From positions 1 to 64,000 of the forward strand of contig WFMF01000202.1 in NCBI GenBank assembly GCA_011033025.1: DNA of 64,000 bases, read 5' to 3'. The position numbers and the translations under genes are program-made. A model generated the notes under the pieces. The model saw only the letters and a list, made by a program, of their open reading frames with translations, made no database searches and was not told the origin of the DNA. Each line of letters begins with the position of its first letter. Position 1 is the stretch's first letter. Positions 47,568 to 58,968 of this stretch are shown in pieces. The stretch is from Beroe forskalii (lineage: Eukaryota > Ctenophora > Nuda > Beroida > Beroidae).

Positions 47568-47705
47568 AGAGTCCTTGCTCATTTTCCCGTTTCTGTTTCA
47601 GCTCCATACCAATTTCATTCATGAGTTACTTCCTCAATGAGGAAGTAACTCAAGAATGAAATGGTATGGTGCTGAAACAGAAAAGGGAAAATGAGCAAGG
47701 ACTCT
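47568..47705. repeat. 138-bp near-perfect palindrome
   Basis: Left arm from AGAGTCCTTGCTCATTTTCC through GTTTCTGTTTCAG to AGTTACTTCCTCA; right arm is its reverse complement ending GAGCAAGGACTCT, with only a few mismatches over about 68 bp and no spacer loop. A smaller hairpin (CCCATTT/AAATGGG) adjoins on the left. The palindrome is kept in duplication copy 2. It could be a MITE, an inverted duplication or a hairpin-RNA source. Confidence 0.8.
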
Positions 47706-47749
47706 TTAGTCCTTGCTGTTTAGATATGAACACGTAACTGAATCAACTC

Positions 47750-48138
47750 CAAATCATCTGCTGCTGCCTCTGGAATGTGCAAACATCCATCAAATTAGGT
47801 ATTTTTCTGTCCTCCTTCACCCCTTCTCTTTACCACCATCTTCATCTGTTGAGCCTTGATGGCCCTTTCTTTCAAGCCTTTCTTTGTGAATTCAGTGTAA
47901 CTACCCTCTTCCCTTTTTACAGTGCTTTGAACTGATTCAAGTTAATGGTTCTGCACTTCAATAGTTCTTCATCTCTTCATCTCTGCTGATGAGTCTCGCT
48001 TGTCATTGTACCTGGTTTTTCCATCAAGCTGCCATGGCAACTGCATCTTGGCTTTTTTGCCAACCCCACAGCTATAATAGCCTTGCTTTAGACAGAGTTA
48101 AATAACTTCGAGGAGCTTTTATTCATTTTCGACATCAC
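47750..48138 (-). pseudogene. Decayed LINE ORF1 fragment (copy 1)
   Basis: Antisense counterpart of 58434-58968, with further indels. Pieces of the same protein (for example the segment before AEMTK-like N-terminus and the EFTKKGLKERAIKAQ region) are readable in different frames. Not functional. Confidence 0.5.
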
Positions 48139-49038
48139 TAATGTGTAAAATTTCTCCAGTCATTCCATGAGACATAAAAGATGATATGGTGTAATGAAAG
48201 CTAACACTGATGCATGTGCACACAGAGATCTTGCAATCATCTCATGGGGGTTGAATGCATTTGATGGGCAACAAATGCACCCCAAATCACATGATGGTAT
48301 GTGGTACTATCATGGCTTCAATGGCTTCAAGTCCATCAGGAATTTAAGTATTATGTCTGGTCTTTGTCCAGTGTAGGGGAATCCCAAAGCTTCATCGGTC
48401 CGAACAAGACCCAAAGATTAATTCAAGCATGCGTTTACAAACTACACCTGCGAAAACAAATGAACAATGTCCCCCATCTTGGGGAGCTTTTTTCTCTTAC
48501 TATGAGGTTGAAAATATCATGGCCTGGAAGAACACCGATTTTCATAAAAGTGAATCAGAAGTAGAAAAGGTTTATTTTCTGTTGCCAAACCATTGTGTTA
48601 AACCTTCACTCTACCATAAACAGTAACTTTAGGTCGATGGTCAGGGTTATGGTTATGGCTTTGGTTAGGAACAGTGCTCCCACTTCTGCTCCCACTTTTT
48701 GAAAATCGATGTTCTTCCAGTCTGCCAAAATATCTTTGTAGAACAAATACAGTATTCTCTGTAAAATTCAGGCCACGAAACTTTCAACAACTCCATCCAT
48801 AGTGTCTTGGACGGGATCCATATAGTGATGCCCATCAGAGATCTATTTGAAGATGAGTTATCACCAAATGGAGGTTTTTCATTGCAATATATATGACATT
48901 ATTGATGATTTATTACTGTATTAAGGATAAGTTGAACTGGGTCAAAATGCAAGTTTTGAGCTTTGCAATATAAAATAGTATTCATCTTATCTAATCTTAT
49001 CTCATCTTATGTTCATTTTTTAGCTCTTTTTATCACAG

Positions 49039-51575
49039 TACCCAAGACACATGGGTGTACAAGAAAATTTGCAAGAAGTGTTATTCGAAGGTCTATTGAT
49101 GAGCAGAATGAGCTCAATGACTTATTATCATCTGATGCTGAGTACCAGGTAGACCTTTGATCATTTTGCATGTAAACTGTATGGTCATTCCAAGTTTCAA
49201 ATTAATGATATCTGTTGGCATACCCATCAGTTCTATGCATTACATCTTTACATGTTTAAAATACAAATTACAATATAAATTCCCTCCAGCATGATTGCAT
49301 ACCAGATACATTTATGTGGGTCAATAATTATGGGGATCGAAATTTGTCATCAAATTTACAAATTTCGTTCCATAGATATCTAAATATGTCACCTGAGTTA
49401 TTTTATTTTGAAAAATGAATTCCAGATAAACCACCAAGGGTCAGAACCAAGAGTTAAAAAGAAAAACAAATTACGTCCTCCTCACTACCATGGAAGTGTC
49501 TACAATTGCCAGAAAAATCAGGATATTTTCCTAAAAGAACTCAGGAATGAGTTAGGGGTAAGTCAATCTGATCATTTCATAATAGTTAGAAGTAAATTTA
49601 AAGTTAACTTATTAACTTCTTTGATAACACTTGTTAGTCGTTGAACATTAGGGTAACTATCAAAGTGCACTCATCGATCATCAAGTTCAAAATTACCTTG
49701 ACTTTAATTCAAACTGCTTAGTTCTCTCATAATTGATCTTGAGATTAAAGCTAAGCTCCTGAAGCTTCCTATCATATTTCTATAACTGTATGCAATACTG
49801 ACTACCATCTCAGTATCATACCCACAGATTGATAAGGAACTTCAAGACCTCACTCCAGAACACACATCCCCTCTCTCTTCTCTCTTCAGTGACCCTGATA
49901 AGATGAAGATATGGCTGGTGTTCATAGATGCAAATGAGAATGATCAGTGTGAAATGTAAGATCCTTAGCAACCTGTTTACTTAGTGGACTAGGGTATTAA
50001 AATGTTTCAAATAATGCAATTTGTCAGTCTCCAAATCATTAGATATTGATGAAATGTTAATTCTGATTATTGAGCAGATTTTATTAAATCCAAATGCCCT
50101 ATGCTAATTGCTAGGTTGTATTAATAGATTATGGCTTAATTCAAATCATCGCTTCACTCTTTATTGTGATTGAGGGAGTGCATGTTTCCTAAGCACTATC
50201 AACTATACTGATTCTATTCAACAGGCTCAATAAACCTAAAAAAGAGGTTTACAATAATAACAAAAGGTACAAAAAGATAGCCAAATCAATCAAGACAGAG
50301 CTTGAGAATGTTCCTGTAAAAACTGTGAAAAGGGTAAGTTGTTTCTATTCTAAATTTATCATGGACCATAGATTCTGCATAATCTTGAACCACTTATAGT
50401 GCAACAGCGATTTCTTCATTTATTGCTCAGTTTTGATAGATACTTCATGATTCTTAAAGTATTGTTTTCTATTCAATAGCCAAATCTGTTTGGTTTTCTC
50501 AAGAACGGACAACTGCAATGTCCTTCCGCATGGACTACCAGATTGTCTTATATCAATTGTCTAGCTTCTGAAACTAGTACAGATTGTATCTGTACTATTT
50601 TTGTTTGGTAAGAAAATTATAAGCCATAGTCAGCTTTTTTTATTCTAGCAGAATATATTTTGATCCTCTCGGAATCATTCCCTGCGCATAATTAAAGTAT
50701 GATCTAATGAGTTAATACACGATAAATAATGAAATGATCTAATAGATCATAGCATGTTATTTTGTGCTATTAATAGCCATGCAAATACGTAAGTGTGTAC
50801 TCATCTGATTTTGACTCCTCTCAGCTCGATACAATACAATCCATTTCCAACAATAACCCGGAAACACCAGCACGATGCTACGGAATCCATTTTCAACAAT
50901 TCAGCAATAACCCGAAACCCCCATCTTTCATTTTCTACAAACCCCCTGTCCCCCTCCAGCTAGAAGACGTCATCTACTCCACTATTCGTGAGATGGGCTA
51001 TGATGCCGTGTCGGTTTTCTCTGATAGCTCTGGTGACCAGCGAGTTGCAGTAGTGGCAATAGCACAGTACTCTCGTCTTAAAGTTACATCTCATCTTCCT
51101 ATAAACGTTGTAGAGGTAAGTGAGGCATGTTTATAAACACATTCTTAGCTTAGGTGTGTTTACTGTGCTCATCAGTCTGAAACAACTCGTCAAAATGATT
51201 GTTAAATGGGTCAGTAAAGAGAGCCGAGTGGGGTCCAAAGGTCTGGGCACGGACAGTTTTTCCTTAAGGAAGAACTGTTACCCATTTCGACCGGTGGGGA
51301 CGATAAGTGCAATAAAAGAGCTGACTGATGAGCACACTTAGCACTTAGCAGTTATACCTAGGGAGCAAAGGGGTATATGAATATGTTTTATACAGGTAGG
51401 GGGACTCCGTGGTCCGTGGATATTCTGGGATTTAAATTGAGGCAATAGAAATATTTGTTAAAGAATTGTAAATGATAAAATGAAATAATGATATTTGCAG
51501 ATCGAAGTTAAAGGGAAGCATTTTAAGATGCCAAGCGTATCGTTATCGGAATTCCTGCTCCAACGGCGTCGGTAA
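49039..51575 (+). CDS. 3' exons of an unrecognised gene (copy 1)
   Basis: Six forward exons with matching phases and GT-AG junctions: 49039-49148, 49426-49557, 49828-49955, 50225-50333, 50825-51115 and 51501-51575 (stop TAA). The exon at 49039 enters in phase 1, so upstream exons exist but were not found. The roughly 280-residue product reads ARSVIRRSIDEQNELNDLLS, then KKKNKLRPPHYHGSVYNCQ, MKIWLVFIDANENDQCEM, a basic stretch KRYKKIAKSIKTELENVP, PPSFIFYKPPVPLQLEDVIY, MGYDAVSVFSDSSGD and ends SVSLSEFLLQRRR. No signal peptide, membrane segment or known motif is visible and I do not recognise the family. Copy 2 conserves codons 1-4 of these exons closely, which supports real coding sequence. Confidence 0.75.
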
Positions 51576-52229
51576 TCATGAACTTTGGATTAATCTAATT
51601 CTTACACAATACCTATGGTTTGATAGATTGGAGGACAAATCTACATTTCCATGTAGATATTAAATCTCTGTTATCTGGGGTCTCTGCTGGTCTCACAAGG
51701 ATACAATCTTTCGGATTATATTTGCAGTGCTGAGCCATACACAGTCTGATGCCTTGTGGAGGAAATAATCAAACAATTATTACTACAGTCTTACAGCCTG
51801 GTCAGTCCTCCATCATTTTTGATGTGTCGGAAATCCAGGTTCTTGGATTGATTTTCAAAAAATTAAATATCTCATAAAATCGCAGTTTAATCATCATAAA
51901 AATCTGATTTTGTTGTTTTGTTGTAGTTTTATCAATGGCACAATCTTATTTAGCAAGTCTTAATGAATAATATTGAATTAATATTCAAAAGGGTTGCATG
52001 CTATCGCATATGTATTATGATGATTAAATGGATTTGCTGCTGAATTTATTCATTATTGACATGATAAGATGGCTTAATTTGATGTAGAATGATTTCTGAA
52101 TTCTGTTTCTTTTCCATATTGTGAAAATTTTGTGATTTGGTCTTTTGCTTGACTCTCATATTTTATTGAAATATACATGGATGATAAATTCCATATTGTA
52201 AGGCTGAGTGTACATTCCATGCATACTTG
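51576..52229. other. AT-rich sequence downstream of the unrecognised gene
   Basis: Presumed 3' UTR and spacer; no gene seen. Confidence 0.4.
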
Positions 52230-52865
52230 ACACACTTTCTAATTTTTATTCGTGTTTGAATTTCGAGGCGATGTTTTACGGGACTTGTGTCAAATATGTG
52301 TCAAATGTGTGTCAAAAGTCCCATGGATGGGACGTGGCGATTTGAGGCGATATATGACCTTTGAAACGTGCTGGCGATGAGAGCAACATATTTTAAAATT
52401 CCCGGCCCAAAACCAACCACGCCTAACCCTCCACGCCCAAATCCCACGTCCCATAAATGCTCGAAAAGTGTGTCAAATCTGTGTCAAGCCAAGGGACATG
52501 CGATTTGAGACCAGATATTACTCCCAAACGTATGTATTATGATGGGAAAACACATTTTAGAGTTCCTGGAGTTCCAAACCAACCATCTCCAATATTCGGC
52601 CGCCGTCCCACGTCCCATAAATGCGCGAAAAGTATGTCAAATATATGTCAAAGTCCCATGAATTAGGACGTAGCGATTTGAAGACCAGATATGCCTCCAA
52701 AACGTATTATTATGATGGGAAAACATATTTTAGAGTTACTGAGTGCCAAACGTACAACACATCTCAGCCCCAGCTTTCGGCCTGCCCAAATCCACGTCCC
52801 ATAAATGCGCGAAAGTATGTCAAATATGTCAAAAGTCCATGGATGGGACGTGGCGATTGAGCGAT
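52230..52865. repeat. Satellite-like tandem repeat running into the gap
   Basis: At least three diverged units of roughly 165-185 bp, each with CGTCCCATAAATGC, GTGTCAAAT-type words, GGGACGTGGCGATTTGAG, and TATTATGATGGGAAAACA followed by CATTTTAGAGTT. Unit starts are near 52447, 52610 and 52796. The array ends abruptly at the N gap. Confidence 0.7.
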
Positions 52866-52965
52866 NNNNNNNNNNNNNNNNNNNNNNNNNNNNNNNNNNN
52901 NNNNNNNNNNNNNNNNNNNNNNNNNNNNNNNNNNNNNNNNNNNNNNNNNNNNNNNNNNNNNNNNN
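52866..52965. other. Assembly gap of exactly 100 N
   Basis: One hundred consecutive N, the usual placeholder for a gap of unknown size, placed inside or at the end of the satellite array. Confidence 0.99.
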
Positions 52966-54780
52966 AAATTTTTGATTAGAAAAAAAACAAAATTCGAGTT
53001 TTTAAAACCCTTGAATATTAAAAAATCGGGGGGTTTTCTTGTTAAATTGCTTTGCCCATATATACATATAAAAGGAAATACATATATATAGATAAAAGGT
53101 ATTTTAATTTAGAAAATGACGCTTTGGGCGAGAAGTTTTCTTTAAAACGGGCCATACCCGGGGAAACAAAAAAGATACAGAGCTCATCGCCCCAGCGTTA
53201 AAAAGAAGAAAGATAGAACTTTGCAGTTAGTATTTTAAAAACTTTTTTTACGTCATGTTTTGGGATCTAATGACGCCAAAAAAACTAAAATTTCAGTTTA
53301 ATAAATGATTTTCCAGTAACAGGCGTTTTTCAACCAAATTTCGGCAGCTAGCTGCAGGAGACAGAAAAATGCCCGTTAAGTAGAAAGCGGAAATTAATGT
53401 GCTTTCCAAAGACACAAAAAGTTCTGAGCTTCACAGCATTTCATTGAGATATTTGCGACTGTTCGAAGCACTTTATTTATTCCAAAAATCAGGCAAATCT
53501 TGTGAAGCTTGTGAGAGAACGGGACCACTCCCAGAACTTCATCTTTGGATATGTTGTCGGTCAAAAGTAGTCCCAAATTGTGTAAATGAATGTCTCAGAT
53601 AGCTTCTGGCCCACTTTATGAAAATTGTGACGTCATCAGTAATGCCAACGCACTTTTTTACGCGTGATTTATTAACAGAATATTCACAGAAAAAAGGGTG
53701 CAGATATTTTTTTCCAAACCAAAAAGGATTTGGTATTGTATGGTCCGCGGCGGTTTTAAGTCCTACTGTAAAACCCATGATATGAGAAAGAACGCGACGG
53801 TTAAAACTGCCGCAACGGCACTTTTTTAAATGCATTTGTTTTTGTGAATGCTGTATGTTTTATAACTTTTAAGTGACGTTGCAGCAGTTTTAACTGTCGC
53901 TTCTTTTCAATAGGGGTTTTTCAGGGGGGCCTTTTAAAAACCATTTTTTTTTTTGGGGAAAAATTATTTTTAAACCAATTGACTATTTAAAACCCTTTTT
54001 AAACCATTTTATCCCTTTAAAGATAAATAAATTTCGAGCCCCTTTAAAGGGATTCCAATGCCCCCATGGAGCAATAACAGATCCAAATCTTTTATGTTTA
54101 AAATTTAAAACATGGGTTAGATAAAAATTTTCCCCAAAGGGGAAGACTGGTGTTCCAGGTAGGGGTTTCCCAAAATTCTTTCCCTGTTCCCCTGTTCCGG
54201 GCCCCCGTGACGGGGAGATGGGGAGATGGGGGGGCCGAGGACAATTTAAAATTAATTTTGTTTCAGTTCTGCTATGTTTCAACATGTATTCTAAAAGGGG
54301 AAAAAGAAAACAGCAACTTTCTTTTCTAAAACCATGTCTATGTGTCACATCGTCGCCTATTTTCACTCTGTGGGCAGCCTGAATAAAATATAGTTTCAAT
54401 TCTCTCCCCCCTTTGGGTTTATTGTGGTATAGGGTTTTACCCCCCCAAACAAATTCAAATAGATAATTTATTTTCCCCGACACTTATAATAACCAATAAT
54501 CCCCAACCCCCGAAAAAAACAAAAATTTATTTTGAAACTAATTTCTGTTCCCCCGCAGGGTAATTTATTTTTCCAAAATAAGAATAAAAAACTGTAAAAA
54601 ATATTCAACAACCCGTAAAATTCACAAACCCATGGGATTTATAAGAGCTTTCCCCCTCAGACCTTTTTTCCTGAATTCCTTTTTTTATCGGGGTGCGATC
54701 AGGGGCCCGGTACATGGGGTTTGAATCATTATCAAAAAGACATTAGTGGAGCCCCGGCATTTTTTGTTTTTTTTGAGGGA
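52966..54780. other. Low-quality, homopolymer-inflated sequence
   Basis: Runs such as GGGGCCTTTTAAAAACC, TTTTTTTTTTGGGG and CCCCCCAAAC are much more common than elsewhere, with many words looking stretched at homopolymers. This is typical of uncorrected long-read gap filling. One TGACGTCA (53628-53635) is readable. The 166-codon reverse frame at 53983-54483 falls here and is not trusted. Confidence 0.6.
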
Positions 54781-55134
54781 GATTAAAAGTTGGGATTAGA
54801 AGGGTATTGTCTCGCAGAGACCCCATTAAATGGAAAGATGTCTAGAAATCGAGGACTGTGATTGGCTCTTGAGACTTGCAATTCTCCAAGTGCACGCAAA
54901 ATTCTAATGGAGGTCTGTTGATCGAACAACAAATAGAATGTTTCTGAACGATACTGATGATTGCTGCGTGGCTGAGGAGCACTCTTGCCATTACCTGACA
55001 ACTTTCAAGCGAATATTCTTATTATTCGCACGCGCATGTGTAAATTCATTTTGATTTTGCTCGTCAAAATTTGATTTGTTATACTCTAGATTCATATATC
55101 GCAGGTAAAATTCAAGCAGAGGAATTACACAGCC

Positions 55135-55392
55135 GAAATTAGCCACCACTAGCCCCCACTATAAGAACCATAGGGGCTGAGTGGGCTGCCATTTTCGAAA
55201 TTAGTCCCATGCCAGCATACGGGGAAATGGAGCTGCTTAGTCACAGCTGCGTGGGGCTAATTTTATAAATTGAATTAGCCCTCACACAGTGGAAACTAGT
55301 GTAAGTGGTGGTTAATTAGCCTCCTGTCAGCCACAAGCCAGCCACCGGGGCTAAAGTGAATTAGCCACCATACTAACCCCACCAATGGCTAC
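55135..55392. mobile_element. Short element built from TTAGCCACC words
   Basis: Words such as ATTAGCCACCACTAGCCCCC at the left are matched by inverted forms (GGGGCTGAGTGGGCT, GGGGCTAATTTT) and again by direct forms (GAATTAGCCACCATACTAA) at the right. The design, a degenerate short word used in both orientations, is the same as in the elements at 15.5, 23.2, 25.1 and 62.5 kb, but ends and target-site duplication were not found. Confidence 0.4.
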
Positions 55393-56817
55393 TTGGAGTT
55401 AGTTGTATTACCTTTTGATGTTCTGCTTGTATTGTACCTATGCACGCAAAACTTTCGATTTTATTTATATTAAAGCTATTCACGATATTATGAATTGTAC
55501 AGTGTACACTGATTAATTGTTTTAACCAATTCCTTTAACTAACTGAGCCACATGTCATTGTTGGTGGTACGAGAATGGATATTATCACTAGTGGCTGATG
55601 AGTGACGCAATATGCAGTCCATGAAATAGTAAGTAATTGTCATTAATATCATTTATAAACTAATCTGATTCATTATTTCAAATTTCGGCTTGGTAGTCAA
55701 CATATTATGAGGACTGATCAGTAATTTTCTTTATAACAGCTGAGAAATAAAATTCCTATCCTAATCACTCATTTATTCCTAGGTTTTTAGTACTTATTAT
55801 CAAATTCTGCAATAGAATTAGTTGGTTAATTGCGGTTTTTTTTCGTTTAATCTTAGTTTTCTTATTTCCAGAACGGAAGTTTTGGGGTGGACAGCTGGGC
55901 AACTGCAACATTGCGTACCGTACCACGCCTATGAAGCTATGAGTATGAGTATGAGCTATACCTATTATTTTGCCTACTAACTTTAAAGACATGGACTGAT
56001 CAGGGTACAGCAATTCTGTACTGTGGTTAGTAGATAAAAATACCTGGTCCTGCTTGGAGTTGGAGGCCTGAAGACGTTAGACGGCTATCTTACAATCATG
56101 AGTGTGCGAGCGGTACAACTACAACTACAACTACAAGAGAACAATTAGACGGCAAAACGGCAAATGAAAAATACGTAGCTCAACTTCTTTTCACACATAG
56201 TACAAGCCGAGTCTTTACTTTTAAGAGTTTGAGTTGAAAAAATATCAAATGAGCGTTTTAAATACGTGTGGTCTTACTCTACTCACTATAATAAAATAGA
56301 ACATATGAACGGTATATTTTGATCATCGGATTTTATTATTTACCATGGTGTTCGGAGTTTTGGAATTGGATTAAAACTTGATAACATGGTATAGATATTA
56401 TTAATATTAGGTTATTATTGATATTCAAAAACTAAAATATTTCGCTATGCAGATGGAATTTGTGAGTTTATTTTCAGTTTCTGTTTGGAACTTACGTTTA
56501 ACATTTGAAAAAAAATCTTGTGTTGAGCTTCTTTTAGTTGTAGGTTCAGGTTTTATAGCTAGAACCATATACGGATATGGATATGATGTGTGCATGAAAT
56601 TGAAATCATGACGTAACAATGTATAACTATAAGGCTGCACAGACAGTAGACACGCACTACATTACATACAGTATCGAATATCAGGGTGGTCATGCCATAA
56701 TTCAATAAATCGTGCGATTCCGTTGCAAATTTCATTAAATCCATCACGACGCCACGCGCGATCGCCGAATTTACTCCAATAAAACGCTCCCTATTGAAGA
56801 CCGGCGCATAGTGGTTA
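55393..56817. other. AT-rich intergenic region
   Basis: No splice-supported exon on either strand. Contains a short CTACAACTACAACTACAA microsatellite near 56118. Confidence 0.45.
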
Positions 56818-57646
56818 TTAGGGCAACGCTTAAGGCAACGTTTAGCCCAACGCAAACAGGGATATAATGTGTTTGGCAATGGTTATGGAGAAGTGAGGAC
56901 AAGCAAAAATGGCACATTTGAAACAATTTAACAAAAATTGCGCCTGCAGCGGGCTTGATTCTTCAATTCTTGTTTGTGGGATGTACCCGTATGCAGGCGC
57001 TTAATTTCCCTCCCCGGCGGTGCTTGATGGAACCTTAGCATCATACTACAACAGGCAGGAGTATAAATATTGCGCCAATGCTGCGCGCGACCACCGAGAA
57101 CATGCATTGGCACGTGCCATTTCTTCTGAAATTCTTGCGCGCGCGTTCTTACGTACCAAGTTGTTGTAATCACGTTCGTTGTAGATTTCGCGCCATTTCG
57201 TTGAATTCGTAATTACGTTTCGCATCAGATTGTGTAACCGTTTGTTCATGCGCTGTATTTTCTTGACTGTTGATGTCACTTTTCATCTGATCTTCAAAAT
57301 TCAATTTTCATGCTTTCTGTTTCAATGCTGTCTCTCGTTCCGAAAAGAATCATTCGTCTTTTACAAATCACATCGATCCACAGTATTTTTTGAACTTAGT
57401 CGAATTCAGTATACAGTCGAATAGTGATACAGATTGGTACTAAAACTAATTGAGAACCGAAGCTTATAATCTTATCCCTCAATCCATAGATTTTAAGTCT
57501 CGAATTCTTCAACAGCCCTTCAATTTAGAATTTATCATAATTTTAGAGAATTTCAGCAATTTCCACGGATGGACCAAGTCAGACTTTAGTTTTGACAACC
57601 GACAGCCAATGATTATGAAATTCGTGATTTTGAAGATTTGTGATGA

Positions 57647-57690
57647 GGGGACGGACGGAAGGACGGACGGACGGACGGAGGGAGGGAGGG
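57647..57690 (+). repeat. GGAC microsatellite
   Basis: GGACGGAAGGACGGACGGAC followed by GGAGGGAGGGAGGG. It lies in the DNA inserted in duplication copy 2. Confidence 0.85.
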
Positions 57691-58244
57691 ACATTTTCGC
57701 GACTGATATTATAAAGGAGCAATCCGGGCACTTTCCAGAAATTACAGTAGTTGTATTGCAAATCTGGACCTGCTATGCACATATCCTATTTCTCACCTTC
57801 CCAAACCACGATCTCTGCCAACCCTCTCATTTGCCTTTTTGTATTCACAAAAAGGCCAATGGGGAGGGAAAAAATCATGGCCGGGCCGAGTCAGGTATAG
57901 GCGTGGACGCGCCGTGCACTAAACATTATTACCCAGGGTCATCAATCATATTTAGTGCCATGCAATTCAAAATAGCGATCACGTCCATTCCAGTACAGTT
58001 TCTTTAGTGTGGCTATAGGCCAGATCTGCTTTTGAGCATTGATTAAATCTGAGTTTGTGCTATCAATTAGCAAATTTGTAAAATGATGAGCTTTTAATTA
58101 AGTTCTATTGAGTATTGCAAATATACTAGGCACAAAATGTTTGGGGAAGCATTATAATTATAAAAAACATTCAACTTTGTTGAAGCTGTGTTTTGAAATT
58201 GCTCATAATGGCTGAACAGTGTCCCATTTCTCATATAAAATGGG

Positions 58245-58384
58245 AGAGTCCTTGCTCATTTTCCCGTTTCTGTTTCAGCTCCATACCAATTTCATTCATG
58301 AGTTACTTCCTCAATGAGGAAGTAACTCAAGAATGAAATGTGGTATGGTGCTGAAACAGAAAAGGGAAAATGAGCGATGACTCT
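58245..58384. repeat. Long palindrome, copy 2
   Basis: Same structure as 47568-47705 with arms from AGAGTCCTTGCTC to the right end GATGACTCT. It has a few additional mismatches (GAGCGATG for GAGCAAGG) and a 2-bp insertion, so pairing is slightly weaker than in copy 1. Confidence 0.8.
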
Positions 58385-58433
58385 TTAGTCCTCGCTGTTT
58401 AGATATGAACACGTAACTGAATCAATGATCGGT

Positions 58434-58968
58434 TTTCAACAGTTTCAATTTACCCACGACCTGCCCAGCAGTATCAGAACTCTGGCTGGCCGAAACACCC
58501 CTTCTTTCTGCACCAAGTAAAGACTCTGTGGCATTCGACAACTTTATGCTTTTCCTCAAGTTGCACAAAAAGCTCCTCTGCTGTAGACTCCAAATCATCT
58601 GCTGCTGTCTCTGGAATGACAAACATCATCAAATTAGGTCTTTTTCTGTCCTCCTTCACTATGCTCTTTACCACCATCTTCATGTGTTGAGCTGTGATGG
58701 CCCTTTCTTCCAAGCCTTTCTTTGTGAATTCAGTGTAACTTCTCAATTCCTTTTTTACAGTGCTTTGAACTGATTCAAGTTAATGGTTCTTGCACTTCAA
58801 TAGTTCTTCATCTCTGCTGATGAGTCTCACTTGTCATTGTAGCTGGTTTTCCATCAAGCTGCCATGGTTGGCAACTGCATCTTCAAGGCTTTTTTGCACC
58901 AACCACACAGCTATAATCGCCTTGTTTAGACAGTTAACTAACTGAGGCTTTGTCATTTTCGCCGACAT
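58434..58968 (-). pseudogene. Decayed LINE ORF1 (copy 2), antisense to the duplicated gene
   Basis: Reading from ATG at 58968: MSAKMTKPQLVNCLNKAII, then VQKSLEDAVANHGSLMENQL and a stop. It resumes as EFTKKGLEERAITAQHMKMV with SIVKEDRKRPNLMMFVIPET, and after a frame change GVSASQSSDTAGQVVGKLKL. The layout resembles the intact ORF1 at 61134-61745: a helical N-terminus, then an (R/K)xxNxMxFxxxE strand. Several stops and shifts make it a dead copy. Confidence 0.65.

Larger units (their letters stand above)
46960..50627 (+). repeat. Segmental duplication, copy 1
   Basis: Matches 56818-62504 in the same orientation over its whole length, from GGCAACGCTTA through CACGTCCATTCCAGTACAG (47294) to AAAATTATAAGCCA, with scattered substitutions and indels. 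Copy 2 additionally holds an insert at about 56940-57880 and a LINE at about 61086-62056; copy 1 holds the GC-rich block at 47093-47220. Copy 1 continues into the last two exons of the gene, which copy 2 lacks. Confidence 0.85.

Noticed and set aside
53983-54483. 166-codon reverse frame
   Set aside because: It lies in the homopolymer-inflated region after the gap; frame and residues are unreliable and show no known motif.
57450-58007. 185-codon forward frame
   Set aside because: It crosses the GGAC microsatellite and the duplication boundary, and copy 1 does not preserve it.
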